Source: Schlesneria paludicola DSM 18645
GTDB lineage: Bacteria; Planctomycetota; Planctomycetia; Planctomycetales; Planctomycetaceae
Reading direction: 5' to 3'
Length of the DNA stretch: 64,000 nt
Assembly: GCA_945862235.1 (NCBI GenBank)
Contig: CAMAYU010000010.1
Span: 1 to 64,000, forward strand
Position numbers and translations under genes: made by a program. How positions within the stretch are numbered: position 1 is the stretch's first letter; each line of letters begins with the position of its first letter. The notes under the pieces are model-generated. The model saw only the letters and a program-made list of their open reading frames with translations. It made no database searches and was not told where the DNA came from. This document shows, in pieces, positions 43,008 through 50,685 of the stretch.

Positions 43008-43106
43008 GGGGTCAGGTGGTTCAAAGTTCATTTTTCGCCGCCAACCCGACCACACCTCTCAATGCACCCTGCCCGGCGAAAGAGGAACTTTGAACCACCT
43101 GACCCC
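43008..43106. repeat. RAYT-associated palindromic repeat, copy 4
   Basis: The left arm is intact (GGGGTCAGGTGGTTCAAAG); the right arm has substitutions near its inner end (GAAAGAGGAAC instead of GAAAAATGAAC). The spacer is similar to that of copy 5. It lies between the RAYT and sulfatase genes. Confidence 0.92.
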
Positions 43107-43128
43107 TTGATTTGGGACTGACGACGAA

Positions 43129-44877
43129 ATGCGAAAACGATGTTGGAATGGGATGCGGATCGTGATGGCGGCGATGGGTGTTTTGAACTCACTCGTCATT
43201 GTCGGCGGTTCGAGCTTAGAAGCGGCGGACAAGCCGAATGTGTTGTTGATCTGTGTGGATGACTTGAAGCCGTTACTCGGTTGTTATGGCGATGCGGTGG
43301 TGAAGTCTCCGAACATGGACCGGCTGGCGGCGCGGGGGGTTCGGTTCGAGCGGGCTTACTGCAATCAGGCGGTTTGCTCGCCGTCTCGCAATGCGTTGCT
43401 CGTGGGGCTGCGGCCGCAGTCACTGGGCATCTACGACCTCGCGACGAACTTTCGGAAGGTCGTGCCTGATGCCGTCACGCTGCCGCAGTACTTCAAGCAG
43501 CACGGCTACCGCACTGAGGCGATGGGCAAACTGTTTCACGTCGGTCACGGTAACACCGAAGACCCGGCGTCGTGGAGCGTCACACATTTCCAAGCGAAGA
43601 GCATCGGCTATGCGTTGAAAGAGAACGCAGCCGAGGAGACGCGCGAGGGGGCCTTCTTCGAGAACAAAAGCCCCACCAACCTGCCGCGCGGGGCGGCGTA
43701 TGAATCGGCCGACGTGGCGGATTCAGTCTATGGAGACGGACTTGTCGCCGATGAGGCGGTCAAACGGTTGCTCGCCGCGAAGCGGCGGCCGGGCGAGCCG
43801 TTCTTTCTCGCGGTCGGGTTCCTCAAGCCGCATCTCCCCTTCTGTGCGCCGAAGAAATATTGGGACATGTATGACCGGTCGCAGTTCTCGCTCGCCACGT
43901 TGAGAGAACCGCCGCAAGCGGCTCCCGGTTATGCGCCTCAGTTCGGCGGTGAACTGCGGAACTACAAGGACATGCCCGCCAAGGGGGCGATCCCCGATGA
44001 GACGCAACGTGCGCTGATCCACGGCTATCACGCCGCCGTCAGTTACATGGATGCCCAACTAGGACGAGTGATCGCGGCTCTCGATGAGACCGGGTTGGCG
44101 AAGAACACAATCATCGTGTTGTGGGGCGACCACGGCTGGCATCTCGGCGATCACGGCATGTGGTGCAAACACACCAACTACGAACAAGCGGCGCGCATCC
44201 CGCTGATCGTCGTTGCGCCGCTAGTCACGTCGGCCCAGCGAAAGACGACCGCCTTGGTCGAGAGTGTCGATCTCTATCCGACGTTGTGCGAACTGGCCGG
44301 GCTACCGGCTCCGCGCGGAGTGAATGGAACGGCACTCGACGGAACGAGCTTCGTCAACGCCCTGCGCGAACCCGGTTCGTCGAGTGGTGTTGATCGCGGG
44401 GAGTCACCGGCCGGATCGAAGGAGTCGATCATTCACGTCTATCCTCGCAGCGGAAAGATCGGCCGCGCGATTCGGACGGCGCGGCATCGACTGGTCGAAT
44501 GGAAGCAACCCGGCGCGCCTGCCGCATCGGCTGAGTTCGAACTCTACGACTATGAAGCCGATCCGCTCGAATCGAAGAACCTCGCCCGCGAGCAACCCGA
44601 GGTCGTCGCTCGTTTGAGAACGCTGCTCGCCCAGCATCCGGAAGCCAAGCCGCAATTCGTCGCGAACGCCAAGCCCGCAGATGCCAAGCCTCCTCAGGAA
44701 CGCGAGGCACTGTTCAAGTCGAAGGACAAGAACAACGACGGCCAACTGACTCGGGCTGAGTTCCTCGCCAATCAGCCCGACGCCGACAAGGCCCCTGCCC
44801 GCTTCACGCGATTCGATGCCGACGGCGATGGCGTCTTGAGCCGCGACGAATTCGTGAACCAAGGGGCGAAGAAGTGA
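43129..44877 (+). CDS. Exported sulfatase (iduronate-2-sulfatase-like) with EF-hands
   Basis: This 582-residue sulfatase removes sulfate esters, probably from polysaccharides, outside the cytoplasm. A signal peptide ends near SLEAA. The metal site appears as NVLLICVDDLKPLLGCYGD. The formylglycine signature CSPSR starts at Cys83 (NQAVCSPSRNALLVGLRP), the type matured by formylglycine-generating enzyme. GDHGWHLGDHGMWCKHTNY near the middle completes the site. The C-terminus carries two EF-hand loops (DKNNDGQLTRAEF and DADGDGVLSRDEF), a frequent addition in Planctomycetes. It is flanked by repeat copies 4 and 5. Confidence 0.94.
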   Translation: MRKRCWNGMRIVMAAMGVLNSLVIVGGSSLEAADKPNVLLICVDDLKPLLGCYGDAVVKSPNMDRLAARGVRFERAYCNQAVCSPSRNALLVGLRPQSLGIYDLATNFRKVVPDAVTLPQYFKQHGYRTEAMGKLFHVGHGNTEDPASWSVTHFQAKSIGYALKENAAEETREGAFFENKSPTNLPRGAAYESADVADSVYGDGLVADEAVKRLLAAKRRPGEPFFLAVGFLKPHLPFCAPKKYWDMYDRSQFSLATLREPPQAAPGYAPQFGGELRNYKDMPAKGAIPDETQRALIHGYHAAVSYMDAQLGRVIAALDETGLAKNTIIVLWGDHGWHLGDHGMWCKHTNYEQAARIPLIVVAPLVTSAQRKTTALVESVDLYPTLCELAGLPAPRGVNGTALDGTSFVNALREPGSSSGVDRGESPAGSKESIIHVYPRSGKIGRAIRTARHRLVEWKQPGAPAASAEFELYDYEADPLESKNLAREQPEVVARLRTLLAQHPEAKPQFVANAKPADAKPPQEREALFKSKDKNNDGQLTRAEFLANQPDADKAPARFTRFDADGDGVLSRDEFVNQGAKK

Positions 44878-44958
44878 CATCACCCCGTAACATTGTTCAC
44901 CGATACCTCGCACGGCTGAAACGGGCGCACCGTTGTTTAACCGCGTGCGAGGCGTTGT

Positions 44959-45056
44959 GGGGTCAGGTGGTTCAAAGTTCATTTTCGCCGCCAACCCGTC
45001 CTCAACTCTCAATGCAATTCACCCGGCGAAAAATGAACTTTGAACCACCTGACCCC
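44959..45056. repeat. RAYT-associated palindromic repeat, copy 5
   Basis: The left arm is one T shorter than in the other copies (98 bases in total). Its spacer shares CCAACCCG and CTCTCAATGCA with copy 4. It lies between the sulfatase and FHA-pseudokinase genes and ends 16 bases before the latter's ATG. Confidence 0.92.
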
Positions 45057-45072
45057 CTGGTTGAGGACCATT

Positions 45073-46467
45073 ATGCAATTGCTCATCACGTCCGGGCCGG
45101 ATGCTTCGCGGGCGATTGCGCTCGGAGACGAAGGTGTGCTGCGCGTCGGGCGTGGGACCGAGTGTGAGGTTCGGTTGAACGATGCTTCGATGTCGCGCGG
45201 GCAGTTTGAGTTGAAGGTCGAAGGCGGGCGCGTGTGGCTGCGGGATGAGAGCAGTCGGTTTGGAACGTTCGTCAACGGCGTGAAGACGGCCGAGTGCGAG
45301 TTGCGGCCGGGGGATCTGATTCGCGCGGGAGAGACCTCGTTTCGTGTCGAGGCTCCGCTGCCGGACAACCGGACGACAATTGCTCCGGCTGACACGCGTG
45401 GGATGGGCACTCCTGCCCGTCCGGAGTGTGAGACGTTCGGCGTCGATTCCATCGAACGGAAGCCCCCTCACGCTCACCCTCTCCCTCTCCCTCTCCCCGC
45501 AAGGCCGGGGCGAGGGGACAAGGCGGACGGGCACGAGTGCCCGTTCTACGGTGAAGAAGAGGACGGACGAGGGCGTCCATCCTACGGGGGCTGCAATCCG
45601 CGACGATTGGCCGGGCAGACTTTTGGGCGGTTCGAAGTGCAGGCGGTTGTTGCCGAGACTCAATCGGGGATTGTGTGGCGGGCGCGGGACACGCACTTGC
45701 AGACGGAGGTCGCTCTCAAAATCTTCTGGCCCGAGCGAATGGCTGATCCGGCGGCGGTGGCTCGGTTTGAACGAGCGGCGCGAACGATGTTGCCGCTCAC
45801 ACATCCAAACCTCGTCGAGTTGTATGACTCGGGACAGGACGAGGGTTTGTGTTGGATGGCCAGTGAGTTTGTGGGAGGTGAGAACGCGGCGCAGCTCATT
45901 CATCGCATCGGGATCGCGGGGATGCTCGACTGGCGGCAGACGCTGAAGATCGCGCTGCACATCGCGCGGGCGTTGGAGTTTGCGGGACAGCATCAGATCG
46001 TGCATCGCAAGATCACGCCGCGTTCCATTCTGGTCCGGCGCGCGGATGGAGTCGCCAAGTTGGGTGGACTCGGCCTAGCGAGGTCGGTCGATGACGACAG
46101 CGCTGCGAAGGTGACTCGCGCGGGGGAGATCGTCGGCGACCTCGGCTATTGCTCGCCCGAACAATCGCTCGGCCTGCGTGTCGATGCGCGGTCCGATCTC
46201 TACAACCTCGGAGCCGCACTTTACGCCCTGCTCACCGGACGGCCTCCCTGCGAGGGCCGCAATTTCATCGAGACGCTCGACAAGATTCAAAGAGAGCCGG
46301 TCCGGCTGCCGACTCATTACCATCTCGCGATCCCGCCGTTGTTGGAGGGCGTGGTATTGCGTTTGTTGGCGAAGCGGCCCAATGATCGGTTCGAGGATGC
46401 GAAGGCGTTGCTGCTCGATCTCGAACGAGTCACGAAGTATCTCGGTGAGACGGAGCTGCTGGAATGA
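45073..46467 (+). CDS. FHA domain protein with degenerate Ser/Thr kinase domain
   Basis: This 464-residue protein has an N-terminal FHA domain at about 1-95 (GVLRVGRGTECEVRLNDASM; DESSRFGTFVNGVKTAE). After a repeat-derived linker comes a kinase-like domain from about 180 to 460. The ATP-anchoring Lys is kept (EVALKIFW, K216), but the Gly loop is degenerate (VVAETQSGIVWRARD). The catalytic Asp is Lys (IVHRKITPRSIL, K313), and the metal-binding DFG is GLG (KLGGLGLAR, G332). It is therefore probably a pseudokinase that binds phosphopeptides rather than a working enzyme. The ATG at 45073 is preferred over a TTG inside repeat copy 5. Confidence 0.9.
   Translation: MQLLITSGPDASRAIALGDEGVLRVGRGTECEVRLNDASMSRGQFELKVEGGRVWLRDESSRFGTFVNGVKTAECELRPGDLIRAGETSFRVEAPLPDNRTTIAPADTRGMGTPARPECETFGVDSIERKPPHAHPLPLPLPARPGRGDKADGHECPFYGEEEDGRGRPSYGGCNPRRLAGQTFGRFEVQAVVAETQSGIVWRARDTHLQTEVALKIFWPERMADPAAVARFERAARTMLPLTHPNLVELYDSGQDEGLCWMASEFVGGENAAQLIHRIGIAGMLDWRQTLKIALHIARALEFAGQHQIVHRKITPRSILVRRADGVAKLGGLGLARSVDDDSAAKVTRAGEIVGDLGYCSPEQSLGLRVDARSDLYNLGAALYALLTGRPPCEGRNFIETLDKIQREPVRLPTHYHLAIPPLLEGVVLRLLAKRPNDRFEDAKALLLDLERVTKYLGETELLE
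45408..45594. repeat. Repeat-derived linker inside the FHA-pseudokinase gene
   Basis: Several short repeats lie head to tail: GGGCACTCCTGCCCGTCC near 45413, a triple CTCTCC run near 45478, CCCCGCAAGGCCGGGGCGAG near 45495, and ACGGGCACGAGTGCCCGT, a palindrome, near 45526. All are read in frame and encode a Pro/Gly/Arg-rich linker between the FHA and kinase-like domains. Related sequence occurs at 7412, 13323, 37734 and 48077. Confidence 0.65.
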
Positions 46468-46483
46468 GATCGGAGAGTGTCGC

Positions 46484-46582
46484 GGGGTCAGGTGGTTCAA
46501 AGTTCATTTTTCGCCAGGTGGGCCGTGTTTAAAGTTGTGAACGGTGTCACGGCGAAAAATTAACTTTGAACCACCTGATCCC
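46484..46582. repeat. RAYT-associated palindromic repeat, copy 6
   Basis: The left arm matches the consensus except near its inner end (TCGCCAGG); the right arm has AATTAAC and GATCCC changes. The spacer resembles copy 2 (GTTGTGAACGGT). It lies 16 bases after the pseudokinase stop. The following 238 bases up to the transglutaminase gene show no gene. Confidence 0.92.
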
Positions 46583-46820
46583 TGGCTTTCATGGCCCGGA
46601 CAACAGAACGATTGCCTGAAAGTTGGCCATGCCTCGCGCGCGAACCGTGCGGTGTGCGCGAGTGTAAAGCGTTCTCAACAGCGAATTCCCCGTGAATGTT
46701 CGGCTCGGGCGACGAAGCCGCTCCACGGCGCGGGAGTTGCGTTGGGCGAACGCGGGACGCATTGCGCCTGATGATCGGACTGAACCAGACGATGTGGAAA
46801 TCTGTGGAGACCTGCACTCA

Positions 46821-49800
46821 ATGACCATTCGCGTTGCGCTCCGGCATGTCACTGAGTACCGCTATGACACGCTGATCAACTTGGGGCCGCAAGAAGTGCG
46901 GTTGAGGCCGGCTCCGCATTGTCGGACGCCGGTCCCGAACTATTCGCTGACGATCGAGCCACCGGATCACTATCTCAATTGGCAGCAGGATCCGCACGGG
47001 AACTTTGTCGCGCGGCTGATGTTTTTGAAGCCGACTCGCAAGTTCCGCGTGGCCGTTGATTTGATCGCCGAGATGACGGTCATCAACCCGTTCGACTTCT
47101 TCATCGAACCGGCTGCGGAACAGTTCCCATTTGAGTACGCCCCCGAGTTGGCGAACGATCTCGTGCCATTCTTGGAGCGATTGCCGGTCGCGCCGCAGTT
47201 GGCGAAGTACCTGCGCACGATTGATACCTCACCGCGCAAGACCGTCGATTTTCTGGTCGATCTGAATTTGAAGCTCCAACGGGACGTGAGCTATCTGATC
47301 CGGATGGAGCCGGGCGTGCAGAGTCCGGAAGAGACACTCACAAAGGGATCGGGGTCGTGCCGCGACTCGGCGTGGTTGATGGTTCAGGTGCTGCGCAGCT
47401 TCGGTCTCGCGGCGCGGTTTGTATCGGGCTATCTGATTCAACTGACGCCCGACCTCAAGCCGCTCGAAGGGGCGGCGGGAGCGACGGAGGACTTCACCGA
47501 TCTCCATGCGTGGGCCGAAGTCTTTCTACCCGGAGCCGGTTGGATCGGGCTGGACCCTACGTCGGGATTGCTCACCGGCGAAGGACACATCCCGCTCGCG
47601 GCAACACCGTCTCCACAGACCGCCGCTCCGATCAGTGGCTGCGTCGATGAGTGCAAGGTTGAGTTCGGGTTCGAGATGACGGTCACTCGCGCGCACGAAG
47701 ACCCGCGCGTGACGAAGCCGTACACCGACGAAGAGTGGGTCGAGATCGACCGGCTCGGGCACGTTGTGGATGAGCGACTGCAACGCGGTGACGTGCGGCT
47801 GACGATGGGGGGCGAGCCGACGTTCGTCTCCATCGACGACATGGAAAGCCCCGAGTGGAACACCGGCGCGGTCGGACTGCACAAGCAACGGCTCTCCGTC
47901 GAGCTGATTCATCGGCTGCGGTCTCGCTTCGGGCCGGGTGGCTTGCTGCACTTCGGTCAGGGGAAGTGGTATCCGGGCGAGTCGTTGCCGCGTTGGGCCT
48001 ACACCTGCCTCTGGCGGAAGGATGGACAACCAATCTGGTCGAATTCGAAATGGCTCGGCGGGGGTGAGCCACCTTGTAGGACGGGGACTCCTGCCCGTCC
48101 TGGTTTGAGTGACAAAAGCGAAGACAAGCAGAACGGGCAGGAGTCCCCGACCTATGAAGCGAGTGTCGATCGCGCGGGACTGTTTCTGACCGAGGTCGCT
48201 CGGAAATTGCAGGTCGAGCCGCGTTGGATTCAATCGGCCTACGAAGACGTTTGGAAAACGGTCGAGCAGGAACACAAACTGCCGGTCGATGTGGACGCTC
48301 GCAAGTTTGATCTTGATGCGGACGAAGACCGCCGCCGCTTGGCGCGGATCGTGGAAAACGGCCCGACGCGCAAAGCGGGCTTCGTGTTGCCGTTGACCCG
48401 CGCGTGGTGGCAGACCCGCGCCGGATGGGTTAGCAGTCCGTGGCCGTTGCGTGCCGAACGGCTCTTCCTGTTGCCGGGTGATTCACCGATCGGGCTGCGT
48501 CTGCCGTTGGACTCACTCCCCATCGGCGGCCCGGTCAGTGCGAGGCTGCTCTACTCGATCGACCCGCTCGCCGAACGACAGCCGTTACCCGCGTACACCG
48601 AGCTGCGAGTTGCCACGCGCGGCCGACAGTTTGAACACGATCAAGTCACGATCACGGAACAGGGACGTGGCAGTGCGGCCCGCGCGTGGAAAACAACGGA
48701 GCGTGATGTCGCTAAAAAGTTGGCAACCGACGACGACGCGAATGATGCCCCCTCCGAACGATCCTCGGACTCACCGCCCAAGGGTGCCGTCCCGGATGTC
48801 GTCCGCACCGCGATGTGCATCGAGCCGCGCAACGGTCGGCTGCACGTCTTCATGCCGCCGGTCGAGTCGCTCGAAGATTATTTAGAGCTGATCGCCGTCG
48901 TCGAAGCGACCGCCGAAGCGATGCAGCAGCCGGTCGTGTTGGAGGGTTATTTGCCTCCGCCCGATCATCGCATTCAAGTGATGAAGGTGACTCCCGATCC
49001 CGGCGTGATCGAAGTGAATGTCCATCCGGCGGGATCGTGGGACGAACTGAAAGAGATCACGACGGGTGTCTATGACGAGGCGCGGCTGACTCGGCTGGGG
49101 ACCGAAAAGTTTCAGCTCGACGGCAAGCACTCGGGGACGGGCGGCGGCAATCACATCGTGCTGGGAGGACCGACTCCCGCCGACAGTCCGTTCCTCAGGC
49201 GGCCCGATCTGCTGCGAAGCTTGGTCTCGTACTGGAACAACCACCCTGCCCTGTCGTACATCTTTTCGGGCCAGTTCATCGGGCCAACGTGTCAGGCTCC
49301 GCGCATCGATGAAGGCCGACGCGACTCGCTCTACGAACTGGAACTGGCGTTCGAGCAAATCCCACAGGAAGGCCCCGTCCCGCCGTGGTTGGTCGATCGC
49401 GTCTTCCGTCATCTGCTGGTGGACATCACGGGCAACACGCATCGGGCTGAGTTCTGCATCGACAAGCTCTACTCGCCCGACCACGCGAACGGACGGCTCG
49501 GGCTGCTGGAGTTCCGCGCGTTTGAAATGCCGCCGCACGCGCGGATGAGTCTCACGCAGCAGTTGCTCGTGCGCGCGTTCGTAGCGTGGTTCTGGGATGA
49601 GCCGTACCGCCAACCGTTGGCTCGCTGGGGAACGGCGCTGCATGACAAGTTCATGCTGCCGCATTACCTCGCCGCCGATCTGCGCGATGTGCTGCGCGAT
49701 CTCAAACAGGCGGGCTTCGTGTTTCGAGACGACTGGTTCGCGCCACACTTGGAGTTCCGCTGCCCGCCGATTGGCGAGATCGCTCGCGACGGCATCACGC

Positions 49801-50306
49801 TCACACTGCGACAAGCCATCGAGCCGTGGTATGTCCTCGGTGAAGAACCGGGAGCGGGCGGCACCGCGCGGTATGTCGATTCGTCGGTCGAGCGTGTCGA
49901 AGTGAAAGTGACCGGCTTTGACGCGAGTCGCTTCGCCGTCACCTGCAATGGACGCAAGGTGCCGTTGCAGGCAACGGGAACATCGGGCGAGTACGTCGCC
50001 GGTGTTCGTTACCGAGCGTGGCAGCCGCCGAGCTGTCTCCACCCGACGATTCCGGTTCACGCGCCGCTCATGATGGATCTCGTCGATCTGTGGCAACGAC
50101 GTTCGTTGGGAGGCTGCCAATATCACGTCGGCCATCCCGGCGGTTTGAACCCCGCCGTCTATCCGATCAACACGCTCGAAGCCGAAAGCCGTCGCGCCGG
50201 TCGCTTCCTCAAGCTGGGTCACACCGGCGGGACAATCACCGTCGCAGACGAATGGCCATCGCCCGACTTTCCGTGTACGCTCGATCTGCGTCAGCCCCAG
50301 CGTTGA
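46821..50306 (+). CDS. Transglutaminase-like/DUF2126 protein
   Basis: The ATG at 46821 (MTIRVALRHVTEYRYD) gives 1161 residues. The N-terminal ~290 residues are a bacterial transglutaminase-like cysteine protease fold: the Cys in GSGSCRDSAWLMVQVLRSFG, His in FTDLHAWAEVFLPGAGW and Asp in GLDPTSG. The DUF2126 region follows (RLTMGGEPTFVSIDDMESPE; WYPGESLPRWAYTCLWRKDG; GTGGGNHIVLGGPTPADSPF; TGNTHRAEFCIDKLYSPD). The two are fused in this way in many bacteria, beside ATP-grasp and alpha-E genes, as here. A role in cutting or cross-linking isopeptide-type bonds is inferred. Residues about 420-445 (CRTGTPARPGLSD) come from an in-frame palindrome. Confidence 0.92.
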   Translation: MTIRVALRHVTEYRYDTLINLGPQEVRLRPAPHCRTPVPNYSLTIEPPDHYLNWQQDPHGNFVARLMFLKPTRKFRVAVDLIAEMTVINPFDFFIEPAAEQFPFEYAPELANDLVPFLERLPVAPQLAKYLRTIDTSPRKTVDFLVDLNLKLQRDVSYLIRMEPGVQSPEETLTKGSGSCRDSAWLMVQVLRSFGLAARFVSGYLIQLTPDLKPLEGAAGATEDFTDLHAWAEVFLPGAGWIGLDPTSGLLTGEGHIPLAATPSPQTAAPISGCVDECKVEFGFEMTVTRAHEDPRVTKPYTDEEWVEIDRLGHVVDERLQRGDVRLTMGGEPTFVSIDDMESPEWNTGAVGLHKQRLSVELIHRLRSRFGPGGLLHFGQGKWYPGESLPRWAYTCLWRKDGQPIWSNSKWLGGGEPPCRTGTPARPGLSDKSEDKQNGQESPTYEASVDRAGLFLTEVARKLQVEPRWIQSAYEDVWKTVEQEHKLPVDVDARKFDLDADEDRRRLARIVENGPTRKAGFVLPLTRAWWQTRAGWVSSPWPLRAERLFLLPGDSPIGLRLPLDSLPIGGPVSARLLYSIDPLAERQPLPAYTELRVATRGRQFEHDQVTITEQGRGSAARAWKTTERDVAKKLATDDDANDAPSERSSDSPPKGAVPDVVRTAMCIEPRNGRLHVFMPPVESLEDYLELIAVVEATAEAMQQPVVLEGYLPPPDHRIQVMKVTPDPGVIEVNVHPAGSWDELKEITTGVYDEARLTRLGTEKFQLDGKHSGTGGGNHIVLGGPTPADSPFLRRPDLLRSLVSYWNNHPALSYIFSGQFIGPTCQAPRIDEGRRDSLYELELAFEQIPQEGPVPPWLVDRVFRHLLVDITGNTHRAEFCIDKLYSPDHANGRLGLLEFRAFEMPPHARMSLTQQLLVRAFVAWFWDEPYRQPLARWGTALHDKFMLPHYLAADLRDVLRDLKQAGFVFRDDWFAPHLEFRCPPIGEIARDGITLTLRQAIEPWYVLGEEPGAGGTARYVDSSVERVEVKVTGFDASRFAVTCNGRKVPLQATGTSGEYVAGVRYRAWQPPSCLHPTIPVHAPLMMDLVDLWQRRSLGGCQYHVGHPGGLNPAVYPINTLEAESRRAGRFLKLGHTGGTITVADEWPSPDFPCTLDLRQPQR
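48077..48154. repeat. Palindromic element inside the transglutaminase/DUF2126 gene
   Basis: CGGGGACTCCTGCCCGT (48082-48098) pairs exactly with its complement (48133-48149), and TAGG/CCTA extend the arms beyond one mismatch. It is translated in frame, in a loop of DUF2126. The motif also occurs in the linkers of both FHA proteins (near 37734 and 45413). Confidence 0.8.
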
Positions 50307-50360
50307 ATTCCAACGGTCGCGAGTTGCTCGTGTTTACCTGCGGTGGCTCACGGTGACACA

Positions 50361-50456
50361 TTTCTGAGCGGGGCGGCGTCAGCCCCCCGGTTCTTCAAGA
50401 CAGGGCTCTAATGCCCAAGTTAAGAACCGGGGGGCTGACGCCGCCCCGCTCAGAAA
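50361..50456. repeat. Perfect 35-base inverted repeat
   Basis: Arms at 50361-50395 and 50422-50456 are exact complements (start TTTCTGAGCGGGGCGGCGTC) around a 26-base loop. It is the cleanest member of the family also found at 9837-9952 and partly at 36853-37029. It lies after the DUF2126 gene; the rest of the 50307-50685 gap contains no gene. Confidence 0.88.
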
Positions 50457-50685
50457 TCTCAGGAACCGCCGCGCGGTGAACTGACGCGGCCAGTGGGCGC
50501 AACAAAGAGCAGGTCACGCTTGCTGCTGTTCCCTCCCCTCGGCGGGGAGGGAGAAAGACAAACTCATTGCGCGCAGGCCGACACGAAACTGCGAACTAGT
50601 AGTACGCAAAACATCAAACTGCTCCACACACACACTTACGAATCGAACGGTGCGCTCCCATCGTTCCGCTCGTACAGACGACGAA

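Noticed and set aside
38763-46582. Six repeats with intervening sequence as a CRISPR-like or integron-like array
   Set aside because: Spacing is irregular (0.3 to 3 kb), whole host genes lie between copies, and each copy is itself a palindrome. A RAYT-linked REP family fits better.
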